Assembly: GCA_041320695.1 (NCBI GenBank)
Contig: JBGGOQ010000004.1
Location: 62,001-126,000 of the forward strand
DNA from: Caldicellulosiruptoraceae bacterium PP1
GTDB lineage: Bacteria > Bacillota > Thermoanaerobacteria > Caldicellulosiruptorales > Caldicellulosiruptoraceae
Direction of reading: 5' to 3'
Length of the DNA stretch: 64,000 bases
A program made the position numbers and the translations under genes. Below the pieces are notes generated by a model that saw only the letters and a list, made by a program, of their open reading frames with translations, had not been told where the DNA came from and did no database searches. Below are positions 1 through 10,117 of the stretch, in pieces; position 1 is the stretch's first letter, and each line of letters begins with the position of its first letter.

Positions 1-1
1 A

Positions 2-322
2 AATATTGCTGCATGGCTTTTTACTGTTGCTAAAAATCTTTCAATAAATTTTTTAAAGTCAAAAAGCAGTAGAGAAAAAAGGGAACAGCAGTATTTTTTA
101 GAACGACCACAGCTTACAACATTAAGCTATAACTTTATTGAAACAAAAGAGATTCTTGAAAAGTTAAATGAAATGGATAGAAACCTACTTATATTAAAGT
201 TTTCAGGATATTCATATGATGAAATATCAAAGATACTTGACATTGATAAAAAACAAGTAGGTGTAAGAATTTTAAGAGCACAAAAGAAATTTAAAAAGAT
301 TTATGAAGGAGAGGAGGGATAA
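2..322 (+). CDS. ECF-type RNA polymerase sigma factor, C-terminal part
   Basis: The reading frame is open from the left edge and ends with TAA at 320-322, so the 5' end lies outside the window. The visible start, AAWLFTVAKNLSINFLKS, is the end of sigma region 2 as found in ECF factors. The last 60 or so residues form region 4, a helix-turn-helix around FSGYSYDEISKILDIDKKQV that would contact the -35 element. The stop codon is directly followed by the ATG of a zinc-finger anti-sigma factor, the usual partner arrangement. The regulon cannot be read from this fragment. Identification as an ECF sigma factor is firm; the subgroup is not determined. Confidence 0.85.
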   Translation, partial: NIAAWLFTVAKNLSINFLKSKSSREKREQQYFLERPQLTTLSYNFIETKEILEKLNEMDRNLLILKFSGYSYDEISKILDIDKKQVGVRILRAQKKFKKIYEGEEG

Positions 323-1411
323 ATGATGAAATGTATAGACGAGGGAGAACTACAAGCATATATTGACAATCAAGTAACATTTTTTGAAAAGATTTTAATA
401 AAACTTCATCTTCTTTTTTGTAAAAATTGCTCTGAAAGATATAAAGAAATAAAAAATCTCAATTTATTTATGGAAGCTAAGATGTCTTTTGGTAATAATA
501 AAGAAATAGGAGGTATAAATAATATGAATAAATTTAGAAAACCAATTGCTGCTACAGTTGCATCAATTCTTGTCTTAGTGATACTGATATTTACACCAGC
601 AGGAAAGGCTTTATCAGATGCTCTAAATATTTTTAGAGTAAGCAATATAAGTACAATAAACCTAACTAACAATGATATCAATACAATTGTAAACAAAATT
701 AATGAAGTAGGAGAAAAGAATATTGATTTAAAGCAATATGGGAAAATAGAGGTTGAAAATGAGGGAAATCAAGAAATACAAAGCTTAAGCCAAATGGCTA
801 CATTAGAAGCTGAAAACAACTTTAAAGTTAAAATACCAAATCTTGAAGGTAAATATAATGATTTCTATCTAACATCAGGATATTTTGAAAAATCTAAAAA
901 GCTAACATTTACACTTAATGTTGACACAGTTAATGATCTTCTTTCAACATTAGGGGCAGGGAAACTATTACCACAAGAATTAAATAATAAAACATTTAAA
1001 GTGAAGCTAAACAACAGCATATACTTGAATTTTACTAAAACAAACAGCGATAATAGCCAAATATATTTCTCCTATATGCAGGTAAAAAGTCCAGAGCTGA
1101 CATTACCAGAGAATGTAGATGCTAATGAGATAAAAGATGTACTTTTATCACTGCCTTTTATACCTGAAAATATTAAAACGCAAATTAATGCTATAAAAGA
1201 TTATAAGCATACCCTACCAATACCAGTTTTGAAGGATACTCAAACAACCCAGGAAGTAAATGTAAATGGGCAAAATGGGATTTTGATTGAGGATAACAAA
1301 ACAAGTGATAAGGTGCTTATTTGGGTTGATAGTGATAACAATATATACACAATAAATTCATCTAATCTTTCTAAGGAAGACATTATTAATTTAGCTTATT
1401 CTGTTAAGTAA
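323..1411 (+). CDS. Membrane-anchored anti-sigma factor with N-terminal zinc-finger motif
   Basis: The first 40 residues resemble the zf-HC2 / ZAS fold that binds and inhibits an ECF sigma factor, with the zinc motif HLLFCKNC (H-x3-C-x2-C) near residue 30. A membrane segment lies at about residues 72-92 (KPIAATVASILVLVILIF). The remaining 270 residues would be outside the cell and look like a DUF4367-type sensor domain. The start is coupled to the stop of the sigma gene without a gap, and ATG is doubled at 323 and 326. A surface signal, sensed by the outer domain, would presumably release the sigma factor. The role follows from family and gene order; the signal is unknown. Confidence 0.8.
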   Translation: MMKCIDEGELQAYIDNQVTFFEKILIKLHLLFCKNCSERYKEIKNLNLFMEAKMSFGNNKEIGGINNMNKFRKPIAATVASILVLVILIFTPAGKALSDALNIFRVSNISTINLTNNDINTIVNKINEVGEKNIDLKQYGKIEVENEGNQEIQSLSQMATLEAENNFKVKIPNLEGKYNDFYLTSGYFEKSKKLTFTLNVDTVNDLLSTLGAGKLLPQELNNKTFKVKLNNSIYLNFTKTNSDNSQIYFSYMQVKSPELTLPENVDANEIKDVLLSLPFIPENIKTQINAIKDYKHTLPIPVLKDTQTTQEVNVNGQNGILIEDNKTSDKVLIWVDSDNNIYTINSSNLSKEDIINLAYSVK

Positions 1412-1417
1412 TAATTG

Positions 1418-1450
1418 GAGGCTACCCAAATATTCAAATGTGGTAGCCTC
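1418..1450 (+). terminator. Hairpin after the anti-sigma gene, no U-tract
   Basis: A perfect 9-bp inverted repeat (GAGGCTACC at 1418-1426 and GGTAGCCTC at 1442-1450) lies just after the anti-sigma stop codon. No T-run follows, so it may be a weak terminator or an RNA-stabilising or processing hairpin that leaves the ABC genes downstream in the same transcript. Confidence 0.5.
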
Positions 1451-1472
1451 TAAGGTGTTATAAAGGAGGTAT

Positions 1473-2390
1473 ATGATGATTTTAAGTACTGACAATTTAA
1501 CAAAAATATATAGTACCAAAAAGGGTTGCTTTGATATTGATATAGAGATTCCATCGCCTCAGATATTTGGCTTATTAGGGCCTAATGGAGCTGGTAAAAG
1601 CACTCTTGTTAAAATGCTTGTTGGTTTACTTATTCCTACATATGGTAATGCCTATATACTTGATAAAAGTATTAGTGATGTTGCTTCAAGAAAATACATT
1701 GGATATTTACCAGAAAACTTTAAGCTTCATGATTGGCTCACAGGGTATGAGGTTTTGGAATATCATTCAAGGCTTCTTGGTATAAAGCAGAACAAAAATC
1801 TTATTTATGATTTACTTCATCTTGTTGGTCTTTTTGAGCATAGAGATTTTAAAGTAAAAAACTATAGCAAAGGAATGCAACAAAGGCTTGGAATTGCAGT
1901 AGCTCTTATAGGGGACCCCAAAATTGTATTCCTTGATGAGCCGACATCGGCACTTGACCCAATTGGAAGAATTGAAGTAAGAAATATAATTTTAAAACTT
2001 AAAAATAATGGAATAACTGTGTTTTTAAACTCTCATTTATTATCTGAGGTTGAAAAAATCTGTGATAGCATTGCAATAATAAATAAAGGTAAAGTAATAG
2101 CCAAAGGAAAGATTGAAGATTTTACAAACAATAATATAAAAATATATGCTAAGGTATCAAATATTAATGAAAATTTAATTGACTACCTAAATAATCAACA
2201 ATACAAATTTTCTGTTCAGAATCAGAATATAATTGAGATTTTTGTAAAGAACAATGAAGAAATTCCTAAAATAAGTAGAGTATTAGCTAACCAAACAGAA
2301 TTATATGAGCTTAAGAAAGAGGAACAACTTGAAGATATCTTCATAAAGCTTCTTGGAGAGGAGAATATCTTAAATGGGAACAATAATTAG
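1473..2390 (+). CDS. ABC transporter ATP-binding protein (ABC-2 exporter type)
   Basis: This 305-residue ATPase would power the membrane protein encoded next. Walker A is GPNGAGKST at residues 36-44, the signature is YSKGMQQRLGIA, Walker B with its catalytic glutamate is IVFLDEPTSALDP, and the H-loop is LNSHLLSEV. A C-terminal extension of about 90 residues follows the nucleotide-binding domain, as in NatA/CcmA-like exporters. A GGAGG site lies just upstream, with ATG doubled at 1473 and 1476. The 3' end overlaps the permease gene by 17 nt, which indicates translational coupling. The exported substrate cannot be inferred; linkage to the sigma/anti-sigma pair suggests a stress- or envelope-related role. 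Confidence 0.9.
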   Translation: MMILSTDNLTKIYSTKKGCFDIDIEIPSPQIFGLLGPNGAGKSTLVKMLVGLLIPTYGNAYILDKSISDVASRKYIGYLPENFKLHDWLTGYEVLEYHSRLLGIKQNKNLIYDLLHLVGLFEHRDFKVKNYSKGMQQRLGIAVALIGDPKIVFLDEPTSALDPIGRIEVRNIILKLKNNGITVFLNSHLLSEVEKICDSIAIINKGKVIAKGKIEDFTNNNIKIYAKVSNINENLIDYLNNQQYKFSVQNQNIIEIFVKNNEEIPKISRVLANQTELYELKKEEQLEDIFIKLLGEENILNGNNN

Positions 2391-3243
2391 ATATTCATAT
2401 AAAGAGATGATTAGGAAAAAGATTTTTTTAATAACAGTTGTTTTAACAATTGCATTTTTAGCTTTGTATGGCTTTGGAGTGTATGAGATAAACAAAGAGA
2501 TTATGGCTCATACTTCAAATATGCAAGATGCATCTACAATGATGATGAGAAGTGCACAATCAATATTCTATATATCGTTTGGGCTTTATTTTTCATACAT
2601 GCTTGTTGCTTTTTTAATAATATTTGCAGCATCAGGGATTATATCATCTGATATTGAAAATGGAACAATACAGACAGTTTTAACAAGGCCTATATCTAGA
2701 GAAAAATATCTATTTGGAAGATTTATGGGTTATTTTCTTCTTGTTTTTTTGTACAGTATCTTTGTATTTTTATCAATAATATTGATAAATAAATTTTTTG
2801 GAATAAGTCTAAATTTAAAGACCATTAACATTATAAAAAGCATTTTAATATTTTCGATTATACCTATAACACTTCTAAGTATAACTACATACTTTAGCAC
2901 AAAGATTTCAACATTAGGAACAGGAATAATAATTATTATCCTTATGGGATTATCGATGGTTGGAGGTATGATTGAGGAGGTTGGATATGTTATTTCAACT
3001 CAATCCCAAGTAGGGGATAGACTAATTAAGGTGGGGATAATAACAAGTTTAGTTATACCTGTTGATAATATATATAGAGAAACCTCAAGACAGCTTTTTG
3101 GGGAAGGGCTTTTAGCTTTTTCGTCATTTAATCCATTTTCGGGAACATCAACACCAAGTATATTTATGAAAATTTATTGGTTTTTATACATTTTAATATT
3201 TATTTTTTTAGCTTTAAAAAGCTTTAGAAAAAAAGATATCTAA
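2374..3243 (+). CDS. ABC-2 type transporter permease
   Basis: This 289-residue protein carries about six hydrophobic segments, for instance at residues 17-36, 68-92, 115-135, 160-178 and 188-206. The stretch SGIISSDIENGTIQTVLTRP after the second membrane span is typical of NosY-like ABC-2 permeases. It overlaps the ATPase gene by 17 nt and should form the exporter with it. The ATG is preceded by TTGGAGAGGAG inside the upstream gene. The substrate is unknown. No terminator is evident between this gene and the purA promoter region. Confidence 0.85.
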   Translation: MGTIIRYSYKEMIRKKIFLITVVLTIAFLALYGFGVYEINKEIMAHTSNMQDASTMMMRSAQSIFYISFGLYFSYMLVAFLIIFAASGIISSDIENGTIQTVLTRPISREKYLFGRFMGYFLLVFLYSIFVFLSIILINKFFGISLNLKTINIIKSILIFSIIPITLLSITTYFSTKISTLGTGIIIIILMGLSMVGGMIEEVGYVISTQSQVGDRLIKVGIITSLVIPVDNIYRETSRQLFGEGLLAFSSFNPFSGTSTPSIFMKIYWFLYILIFIFLALKSFRKKDI

Positions 3244-3263
3244 ATGAATTAAAAACCCTATAA

Positions 3264-4619
<1,356 letters not shown>

Positions 4620-4632
4620 TTTAAAATAAATT

Positions 4633-4668
4633 GGCTGTTCCATAGACTTGGGGCAGCCGTTTTTTTTT
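4633..4668 (+). terminator. Rho-independent terminator of purA
   Basis: The stem GGCTGTTCC/GGGGCAGCC (4633-4641 with 4650-4658, including two G-U pairs) is followed by G and nine T. It lies 14 nt after the purA stop. Confidence 0.9.
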
Positions 4669-4782
4669 AAATAAATTTATGTATAAAATATGCTCTAATA
4701 TTTTCATTATAATAATAAATTGACAGGGAAATATTTCAAAAGTTTAATTGATTATTAATTTTATATAAGCTAAATTGTAATT

Positions 4783-5205
4783 TTAATTTGCCTTTTTTAG
4801 AAGTCTAATTGCAATTTCATGTTCAGCTAACCATTCACGATAGATATCTTGGCTTTTTATAATAAAATCAAATTTTTTATTTACCTCTTCTCTAAACATT
4901 CTCATTTCTGTTTGAAATTCAGTAAGATTTGCCACTTGGTCATATACAATATTCATTCTTCTATTTAACTCTTTTGACTCTTCTTTAAGGATAGAAACAT
5001 CAGATTTAAGGGTAGCAACATCAGATTTAAGGATTTCAACATCGGATTTAAGGGCAGCGACATCAGATTTAAGGATTTCAACATCATTTTTCAATGTAGC
5101 AACGTCAGCTTTAAGAACATTTACATCATTTTTAAGTGTAGCAACATCAGACTCAATATTACTTATTTTCGAAAGTATCAGTTCCAATATCTCCCTATCA
5201 CTCAT
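4783..5205 (-). CDS. Coiled-coil protein with perfect heptad repeats
   Basis: No function is recognised. The 140-residue product starts MSDREILELILSKISNIE and then carries about eleven consecutive seven-residue units of the form SDVATLK / NDVEILK, so that Leu and Val fall every 3-4 residues, as in a long parallel coiled coil. A charged segment with YDQVANLTEFQTEMRMFREE and a short C-terminal helix follow. The start at 5205 is set by TGGAGGTAATG-type spacing; an in-frame ATG at 5226 lies before that ribosome site. The gene is convergent with purA and shares no operon. Such proteins may scaffold or oligomerise; I assign no role. Confidence 0.7.
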   Translation of the reverse strand: MSDREILELILSKISNIESDVATLKNDVNVLKADVATLKNDVEILKSDVAALKSDVEILKSDVATLKSDVSILKEESKELNRRMNIVYDQVANLTEFQTEMRMFREEVNKKFDFIIKSQDIYREWLAEHEIAIRLLKKAN

Positions 5206-5359
5206 AACATTACCTCCAATTTTCAAAATTCATTAAAATTATTATATAATAATAAAAAATCAATTTCAAAAATAACTTTTTTAATAAATTAATTGGGAAA
5301 ATAAACCATTTACAAACCTATTATTATCTGTTATAATAATAAACCGTTGTGGCAATCTT

Positions 5360-5435
5360 GGGCCATTAGCTCAGCAGGCAGAGCACCAGCCTTTTAAGCT
5401 GGGTGTCCCGCGTTCGAGTCGCGGATGGCTCACCA
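5360..5435 (+). tRNA. tRNA-Lys (UUU)
   Basis: A full cloverleaf is visible. The acceptor stem is GGGCCAT/ATGGCTC, the anticodon loop CTTTTAA gives anticodon TTT, the T-arm contains GTTCGAG, and CCA is encoded. It lies 5 nt before tRNA-Glu and the two are likely co-transcribed. Confidence 0.97.
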
Positions 5436-5440
5436 TTTAT

Positions 5441-5516
5441 GGCCCCGTGGTCAAGAGGCCTAAGACACAGCCCTTTCACGGCTGTAACAGGGGTTCGAAT
5501 CCCCTCGGGGTCACCA
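5441..5516 (+). tRNA. tRNA-Glu (UUC)
   Basis: The acceptor stem is GGCCCCG/CGGGGTC, the anticodon loop CTTTCAC gives anticodon TTC, the T-arm contains GTTCGAA, and CCA is encoded. It is the second gene of a two-tRNA unit that ends at the hairpin at 5531. Confidence 0.97.
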
Positions 5517-5530
5517 AAACAGAAAAATAT

Positions 5531-5559
5531 AAGGCTATCCAATATGGGTAGCCTTTTTG
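5531..5559 (+). terminator. Terminator of the tRNA pair, possibly bidirectional
   Basis: A 10-bp stem (5531-5540 with 5546-5555, one G-U pair) with a 5-nt loop is followed by TTTTTG. The A-rich flank on the left would also give a U-tract for the methyltransferase gene that converges from the right. Confidence 0.8.
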
Positions 5560-5574
5560 TATTTTGGGGAGGTT

Positions 5575-6303
5575 TTATTTTTCACAAACGCCAATAAGCA
5601 TAAATGAGTTTCTTATATCAAAGACATTTCCTAAGTAATCTCCATAATAATTTAGGTTTTTATATCCCGCGTCTTTAAGTAAAGTATCTATTTCATTAAA
5701 TAATATTGGCCTTAAATAAACAAAGCTTTCAAAACTTTCTTTTAAGTTTGTATCATTTTTTGTAATTCTGCCTATAAATTTAATTAAATTATCTTCAAAT
5801 ACATATTTTCTTTCAAAGATTATGGAATTATTTAATGCTGATAATGAAGGTAAAGAATTGATTTGAAGATTACAAATCCTATCATAATTAAGTATTTGAA
5901 ATATAAACATATCAGATGAAGTACTTATATCTATTATAAGATTTTTCAAATCATTCTTATTTAATATATGAACAAGAGAATTACCAATACATAATATGGC
6001 ATCAAGTTTTTCAAAAACATGATTTTTAAAATTTAGCATATTATCATTTATTATTTTGAACTTATTTTTAATAGTCTTTTTATTTATCTTTTTTCTAAAT
6101 TTATCAAGTAAGTCTTCACTCAAATCTATACCAGTACAAGATATGCAAGTTTCAGATAATCCAATTAATATACTACCTGTTCCACAAGCTAAGTCTAAAA
6201 CTTTTGAATTTGGTTTTATTCTTGTCTTTATAAATGAAATCTGATTTTCATCAAATTTAAAAATATCATCATAGTACATAGAAAGCATTTTATAAAATTC
6301 CAT
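5575..6303 (-). CDS. Class I SAM-dependent methyltransferase
   Basis: The 242-residue protein has motif I VLDLACGTGSILIGL near residue 35, an acidic residue after the second strand in CTGIDLSEDLL, and LDAILCIGNSLVH as the motif IV region. The Rossmann fold is thus clear, but no substrate-specific motif is recognised; small-molecule methyltransferases of the YdaC or UbiE type look similar. It has its own AGGAGGTT ribosome site at about 6308-6315 and is divergent from the metallo-hydrolase gene. No operon partner gives a clue to the substrate. Confidence 0.85.
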   Translation of the reverse strand: MEFYKMLSMYYDDIFKFDENQISFIKTRIKPNSKVLDLACGTGSILIGLSETCISCTGIDLSEDLLDKFRKKINKKTIKNKFKIINDNMLNFKNHVFEKLDAILCIGNSLVHILNKNDLKNLIIDISTSSDMFIFQILNYDRICNLQINSLPSLSALNNSIIFERKYVFEDNLIKFIGRITKNDTNLKESFESFVYLRPILFNEIDTLLKDAGYKNLNYYGDYLGNVFDIRNSFMLIGVCEK

Positions 6304-6427
6304 AAAGTTATAACCTCCTTTAAATATATATTCCCATTATTTAAAAAATTAATTGAGTTTTGTAATAAAAAAAGATATAAAATTAATATATAATATACTT
6401 AAGTATTTTTTAAGGGGTGGTTATGTT

Positions 6428-7063
6428 ATGAAAATTACATATTTAGCCCATGCAAGTTTCTTAATTGAATTTGGAAATGGAACTAAGGTACTAACCGACC
6501 CATATGATGCATCAGTAGGATATACAGTTTTCGATGTTGAGGCTGATATAGTTACAACTTCTCATAAACATTATGACCATGCATATACAAATAAGGTAAA
6601 AGGTGATTTTACATTAATAGACAAAGAAGGACATTATGACATAAAAGGAATAAAAATTCAAGGTATTAAAGCTTATCATGACAATGTTTTAGGTAAACAA
6701 AGAGGAGAAAATATTATTTTTACTTTTGAAAGTAGATTCAAAGTGGCACATCTTGGTGATTTAGGACATACGCTTTCAACTGATATATCAGATAAGCTTG
6801 GCCAAGTAGATATTTTGTTAATTCCTGTTGGCGGAGTTTATACAATTGATGCCAAGGCTGCATATCAAGTTGTTGAAACTATAAAGCCTAAGATAGTTAT
6901 TCCTATGCACTACAAGACTGAAAAACTAAAATTTGATTTAGGCAAATTAGAAGATTTTACAAGGTATTTTCAATATGTTGATATAACCGGTAAAGATACT
7001 ATCGAAATTGATGGACTTCCTAACAATAGGCCTTATGTTTACGTTTTAAAACATAGGGGATAA
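6428..7063 (+). CDS. MBL-fold metal-dependent hydrolase (UPF0173 type)
   Basis: The 211-residue protein begins MKITYLAHASFLIEF, typical of UPF0173 / YtkL-like hydrolases. The zinc signature is SHKHYDHAY (HxHxDH) near residue 42, followed by KAYHDN, AHLGDLGH and IPMHYKTE, which supply the remaining metal ligands. I chose ATG 6428 because AAGGGGTGG precedes it; an upstream in-frame start at 6353 lacks a ribosome site and homology. The physiological substrate of this family is not settled. It precedes the glycan operon with a gap of 33 nt and could be co-transcribed with it, though no functional link is evident. Confidence 0.88.
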   Translation: MKITYLAHASFLIEFGNGTKVLTDPYDASVGYTVFDVEADIVTTSHKHYDHAYTNKVKGDFTLIDKEGHYDIKGIKIQGIKAYHDNVLGKQRGENIIFTFESRFKVAHLGDLGHTLSTDISDKLGQVDILLIPVGGVYTIDAKAAYQVVETIKPKIVIPMHYKTEKLKFDLGKLEDFTRYFQYVDITGKDTIEIDGLPNNRPYVYVLKHRG

Positions 7064-7096
7064 AAAATAATGCTATATTTTGAGAGGAGATTTAAT

Positions 7097-9298
7097 ATGA
7101 CAGCACAAAAGCAAAAGAAAAATGCTTATAAAAAAGAAAATATCAATATTTTATCCAATAATATAAGTAATAATAGCTATTTATGGATTAACTATTTGTT
7201 TTTAGCAATATTATCCTTAGTAGTTTTGATGAGCCCATTTTATAGAGGGCTTTACTTTGATTATGAACTATTAGCTTTTCAAGCTATTATATTTTCATTA
7301 TTTGTTGCGTTTGTTATTTATTCGTTCATCAAAGAAAAAACATTTTTATTTAAAGAAAAGTTTGAATATCTTCTTTTACTATTTATAGGTGTATATTTTA
7401 TACCATTTTTCTTTGCAGCTAATAAAAGACTTGCAATTGGAGAATTTATGAAATACATCTTTTATTTTGCTATATTTATAATGGCATATAGAATGGCAAA
7501 AAGCATTTTAGAAAGAAAAATAATACTAAATGCATTATTTATATCCACATTAGGTGTTGCTTTTTTTGGATTTCAGGCATCTGTGGGACTTATTCCTGAA
7601 TCATCAAGGCCATTTGGAATGGCTATGAACGGTCTTTTTGTGCAGAATATGATTAACTCCACATTACAATATCACAATACAGCAGGAACAGTTTTAGCTT
7701 TTGGAATGATTTTAGGACTTTTACTTGCTCTTTTAAATGAGAATAGATTTATTTCAAGCTTATATTTCGGATTGACTTCAGTTGTAACGTCAGCATTTAT
7801 ATTTACTTATTCAAGAGGCTGTTATGTAACACTACCCATAGCTTTATTTATTATGTTTTTAATGCTGCCAAGAGAAAAAAGGATTTCGCTTGTATTTAAT
7901 TTTGTTGCATTGATGATACCTGTTGTTATTCTTCTAAAGCCTATTAGTAGTTCAATGAATCCTAATAGCAAGTTAAAGCTATTTTTACTATTATTTATTG
8001 AGCTTTTAGTAGCTTTTATTATATGCCTTGCACTTACATTAATTAAAAATTTACTAAATAAAATTAGCAATAAGGTTTATCTTTTTGGTTTTATCATAGT
8101 GGTAATAATAGGAATAATTGGTATATATATAGCTTATGTTAAAAAACTTTTACCACAGGATCTTGTTTCAAAGATAGCATCAATTAGCTTTAAAGAAAGA
8201 AATTTTCAAGAAAGACTTGTTTTTTATAAAGATGGACTTAAGATATTCTTAAAAAGCCCTATTTTTGGATATGGTGGTGGCACATGGGTATCACTGTATT
8301 TTATGTATCAATCATATTTATATTTCACAACACAATCACATAACTACTTTTTGCAGGTGTTATTAGATACCGGAATAATTGGGTTTGGTATATTAGTATA
8401 TCTTTTGTACTTCTTTTATTCAAAGGTATTAAAAGCATGGAAACAAAAAGAGTATTTATCAAATATAATTATTGCGGGAGTTACTGCTGCAACTGTGCAG
8501 CTTTATCTTCATTCAATATGGGATTTTGATTTTTCCTTGGCATCTGTTCAGGTCTTATTATTTGCATCATTAGGAGTTTTGTATTCGGTTGTTAAAGAGA
8601 AACTATTGGATAGTGAAGGGAAAGTACTTGAAATAAAAAAGCCATCAAAAGTTCTTTCACCAATGGTTGCAGTTGTATGCTTCTTTTTGATTATAATATC
8701 ACTTAACTTTAGAGTAGGACATTACAACGCAAATTTAGGTAGTCAAGCATTACAAGTAAATGATATTCCAAAGGCTTATGAATATCTATCAAAGGCAGTA
8801 TCATCTGATCCTTTATTAGCATCTGCAAGGCTTGATTATGCTACAACATTAACAAAACTTGGTGATCAGAAGAAAGATTCAGGAATTTTACAATTAGCAA
8901 ATGAAAATTACAAAAAAGCAATAGCATATGATAGATTTAACTCAAGGATTAGAATGTCTTATGGAGCATTTTTATTATCACATGGCGATATTGAAAATGG
9001 ATTAAAAGAGATAAACAACGCAATTAAATTCCAACCTTTAAAGCCATATAACTATGAGATAAAAGCAGATGCATATGCTAAGGTTGGAGACTATTATTTG
9101 AGTAAAGGAGAAAAAGAGAAGGCGAAGGGGTATTATAAGGTTGTTTTAGAGATACCAAAGGAGATTGAAAAGCTAAAAAAGGAAAGAGAAAAGATACCTA
9201 AAGAATTAATTGGGCAGGAAAAAATAACTCCTTTTGAAACAACCCAAAGAACTTTAGAGATAGTTAATTACGTAAATCAAAAGGTAAAAGGTTTATAA
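7097..9298 (+). CDS. O-antigen ligase-like membrane protein with C-terminal TPR domain
   Basis: The first 550 residues contain about a dozen membrane spans with a large loop holding the Wzy_C-type region (LKSPIFGYGGGTWVSL and TQSHNYFLQVLLDTGIIG). The final 180 residues are soluble, with TPR-like repeats such as DIPKAYEYLSKAVSSDPLL. O-antigen ligases and Gram-positive S-layer glycan ligases such as WsaB transfer a lipid-linked glycan to its acceptor. Here the acceptor could be an S-layer protein encoded 15 kb downstream; that is inference from gene content. I chose ATG 7097 because GAGAGGAGA sits 6 nt upstream; an earlier in-frame ATG at 7070 has no such site. Confidence 0.82.
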   Translation: MTAQKQKKNAYKKENINILSNNISNNSYLWINYLFLAILSLVVLMSPFYRGLYFDYELLAFQAIIFSLFVAFVIYSFIKEKTFLFKEKFEYLLLLFIGVYFIPFFFAANKRLAIGEFMKYIFYFAIFIMAYRMAKSILERKIILNALFISTLGVAFFGFQASVGLIPESSRPFGMAMNGLFVQNMINSTLQYHNTAGTVLAFGMILGLLLALLNENRFISSLYFGLTSVVTSAFIFTYSRGCYVTLPIALFIMFLMLPREKRISLVFNFVALMIPVVILLKPISSSMNPNSKLKLFLLLFIELLVAFIICLALTLIKNLLNKISNKVYLFGFIIVVIIGIIGIYIAYVKKLLPQDLVSKIASISFKERNFQERLVFYKDGLKIFLKSPIFGYGGGTWVSLYFMYQSYLYFTTQSHNYFLQVLLDTGIIGFGILVYLLYFFYSKVLKAWKQKEYLSNIIIAGVTAATVQLYLHSIWDFDFSLASVQVLLFASLGVLYSVVKEKLLDSEGKVLEIKKPSKVLSPMVAVVCFFLIIISLNFRVGHYNANLGSQALQVNDIPKAYEYLSKAVSSDPLLASARLDYATTLTKLGDQKKDSGILQLANENYKKAIAYDRFNSRIRMSYGAFLLSHGDIENGLKEINNAIKFQPLKPYNYEIKADAYAKVGDYYLSKGEKEKAKGYYKVVLEIPKEIEKLKKEREKIPKELIGQEKITPFETTQRTLEIVNYVNQKVKGL

Positions 9299-9319
9299 AA
9301 AGTTTCATGAAGGAGAGAA

Positions 9320-10102
9320 ATGATTTTGACTACTTATATTCAAAATTTTATTAAGTACAAAGACCTTTTATATGAACTTGTTATAAGAGATGTAAAAATA
9401 AAATATAGACGATCTACATTAGGACTACTTTGGAGTTTATTAAATCCACTATTTATGATGATAATTATGACAATTGTATTTTCACACCTTTTTAGGTTTG
9501 ATATAAAAAACTATCCTATATATCTTCTTAGTGGGCAGATAATTTTTACTTTTTTTTCTGAATCAACAAATATATCAATGAGATCAATAATTGATAATGC
9601 ACCATTGATAAAAAAGGTATATATACCAAAATATATTTTTCCTGTTGCGAAGGTATTATCTTCGTTTATTAATCTTATATTTTCACTACTTGCTATACTT
9701 ATTGTTATTATCGCAATGAGAATAAAAATAAGCTTGACTATATTGCTTTTCCCAATACCATTATTGTTTGTATTAATGTTCTCAATTGGTATGGGGCTTA
9801 TATTATCATCATATGCTGTATTTTTTAGGGACATGATACATTTATATTCGGTAGGGCTTACTGCATGGACATATATTACCCCAATTTTCTATCCAAAAAC
9901 AATAATCCCTGAAAAATATCGATTATTAGTAGAATTAAATCCTATGTATCATTATATAGAATATTTTAGAGATATACTAATAAACGGCAAAATTCCAAGT
10001 ATAAACCAAACAATGATATGCCTAATTATATCAATATTTTTTATTGTTATTGGTACAGTTATATTCTACAAAAAACAAAATGATTTCATTTTGTATGTCT
10101 AA
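9320..10102 (+). CDS. wzm: Polysaccharide ABC exporter, membrane subunit (Wzm/TagG type)
   Basis: This 260-residue ABC-2 permease opens with the hallmark KYRRSTLGLLWSLLNPLFMM of polysaccharide exporters and has six predicted spans. The usual end motif, LNPMYHYIEYFRDIL, is present near residue 215. With the ATPase that follows 15 nt later it would flip a lipid-linked glycan across the membrane. The gene has GAAGGAGAG ahead of the ATG. Gene order ligase-wzm-wzt-rml is the arrangement of S-layer glycosylation loci. Confidence 0.92.
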   Translation: MILTTYIQNFIKYKDLLYELVIRDVKIKYRRSTLGLLWSLLNPLFMMIIMTIVFSHLFRFDIKNYPIYLLSGQIIFTFFSESTNISMRSIIDNAPLIKKVYIPKYIFPVAKVLSSFINLIFSLLAILIVIIAMRIKISLTILLFPIPLLFVLMFSIGMGLILSSYAVFFRDMIHLYSVGLTAWTYITPIFYPKTIIPEKYRLLVELNPMYHYIEYFRDILINGKIPSINQTMICLIISIFFIVIGTVIFYKKQNDFILYV

Positions 10103-10117
10103 GATTTGGAGGGAAAT

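Noticed and set aside
5403-5597. Plus-strand open frame of 64 codons
   Set aside because: It lies across the two tRNA genes and their terminator; the tRNA structures fully explain the sequence.
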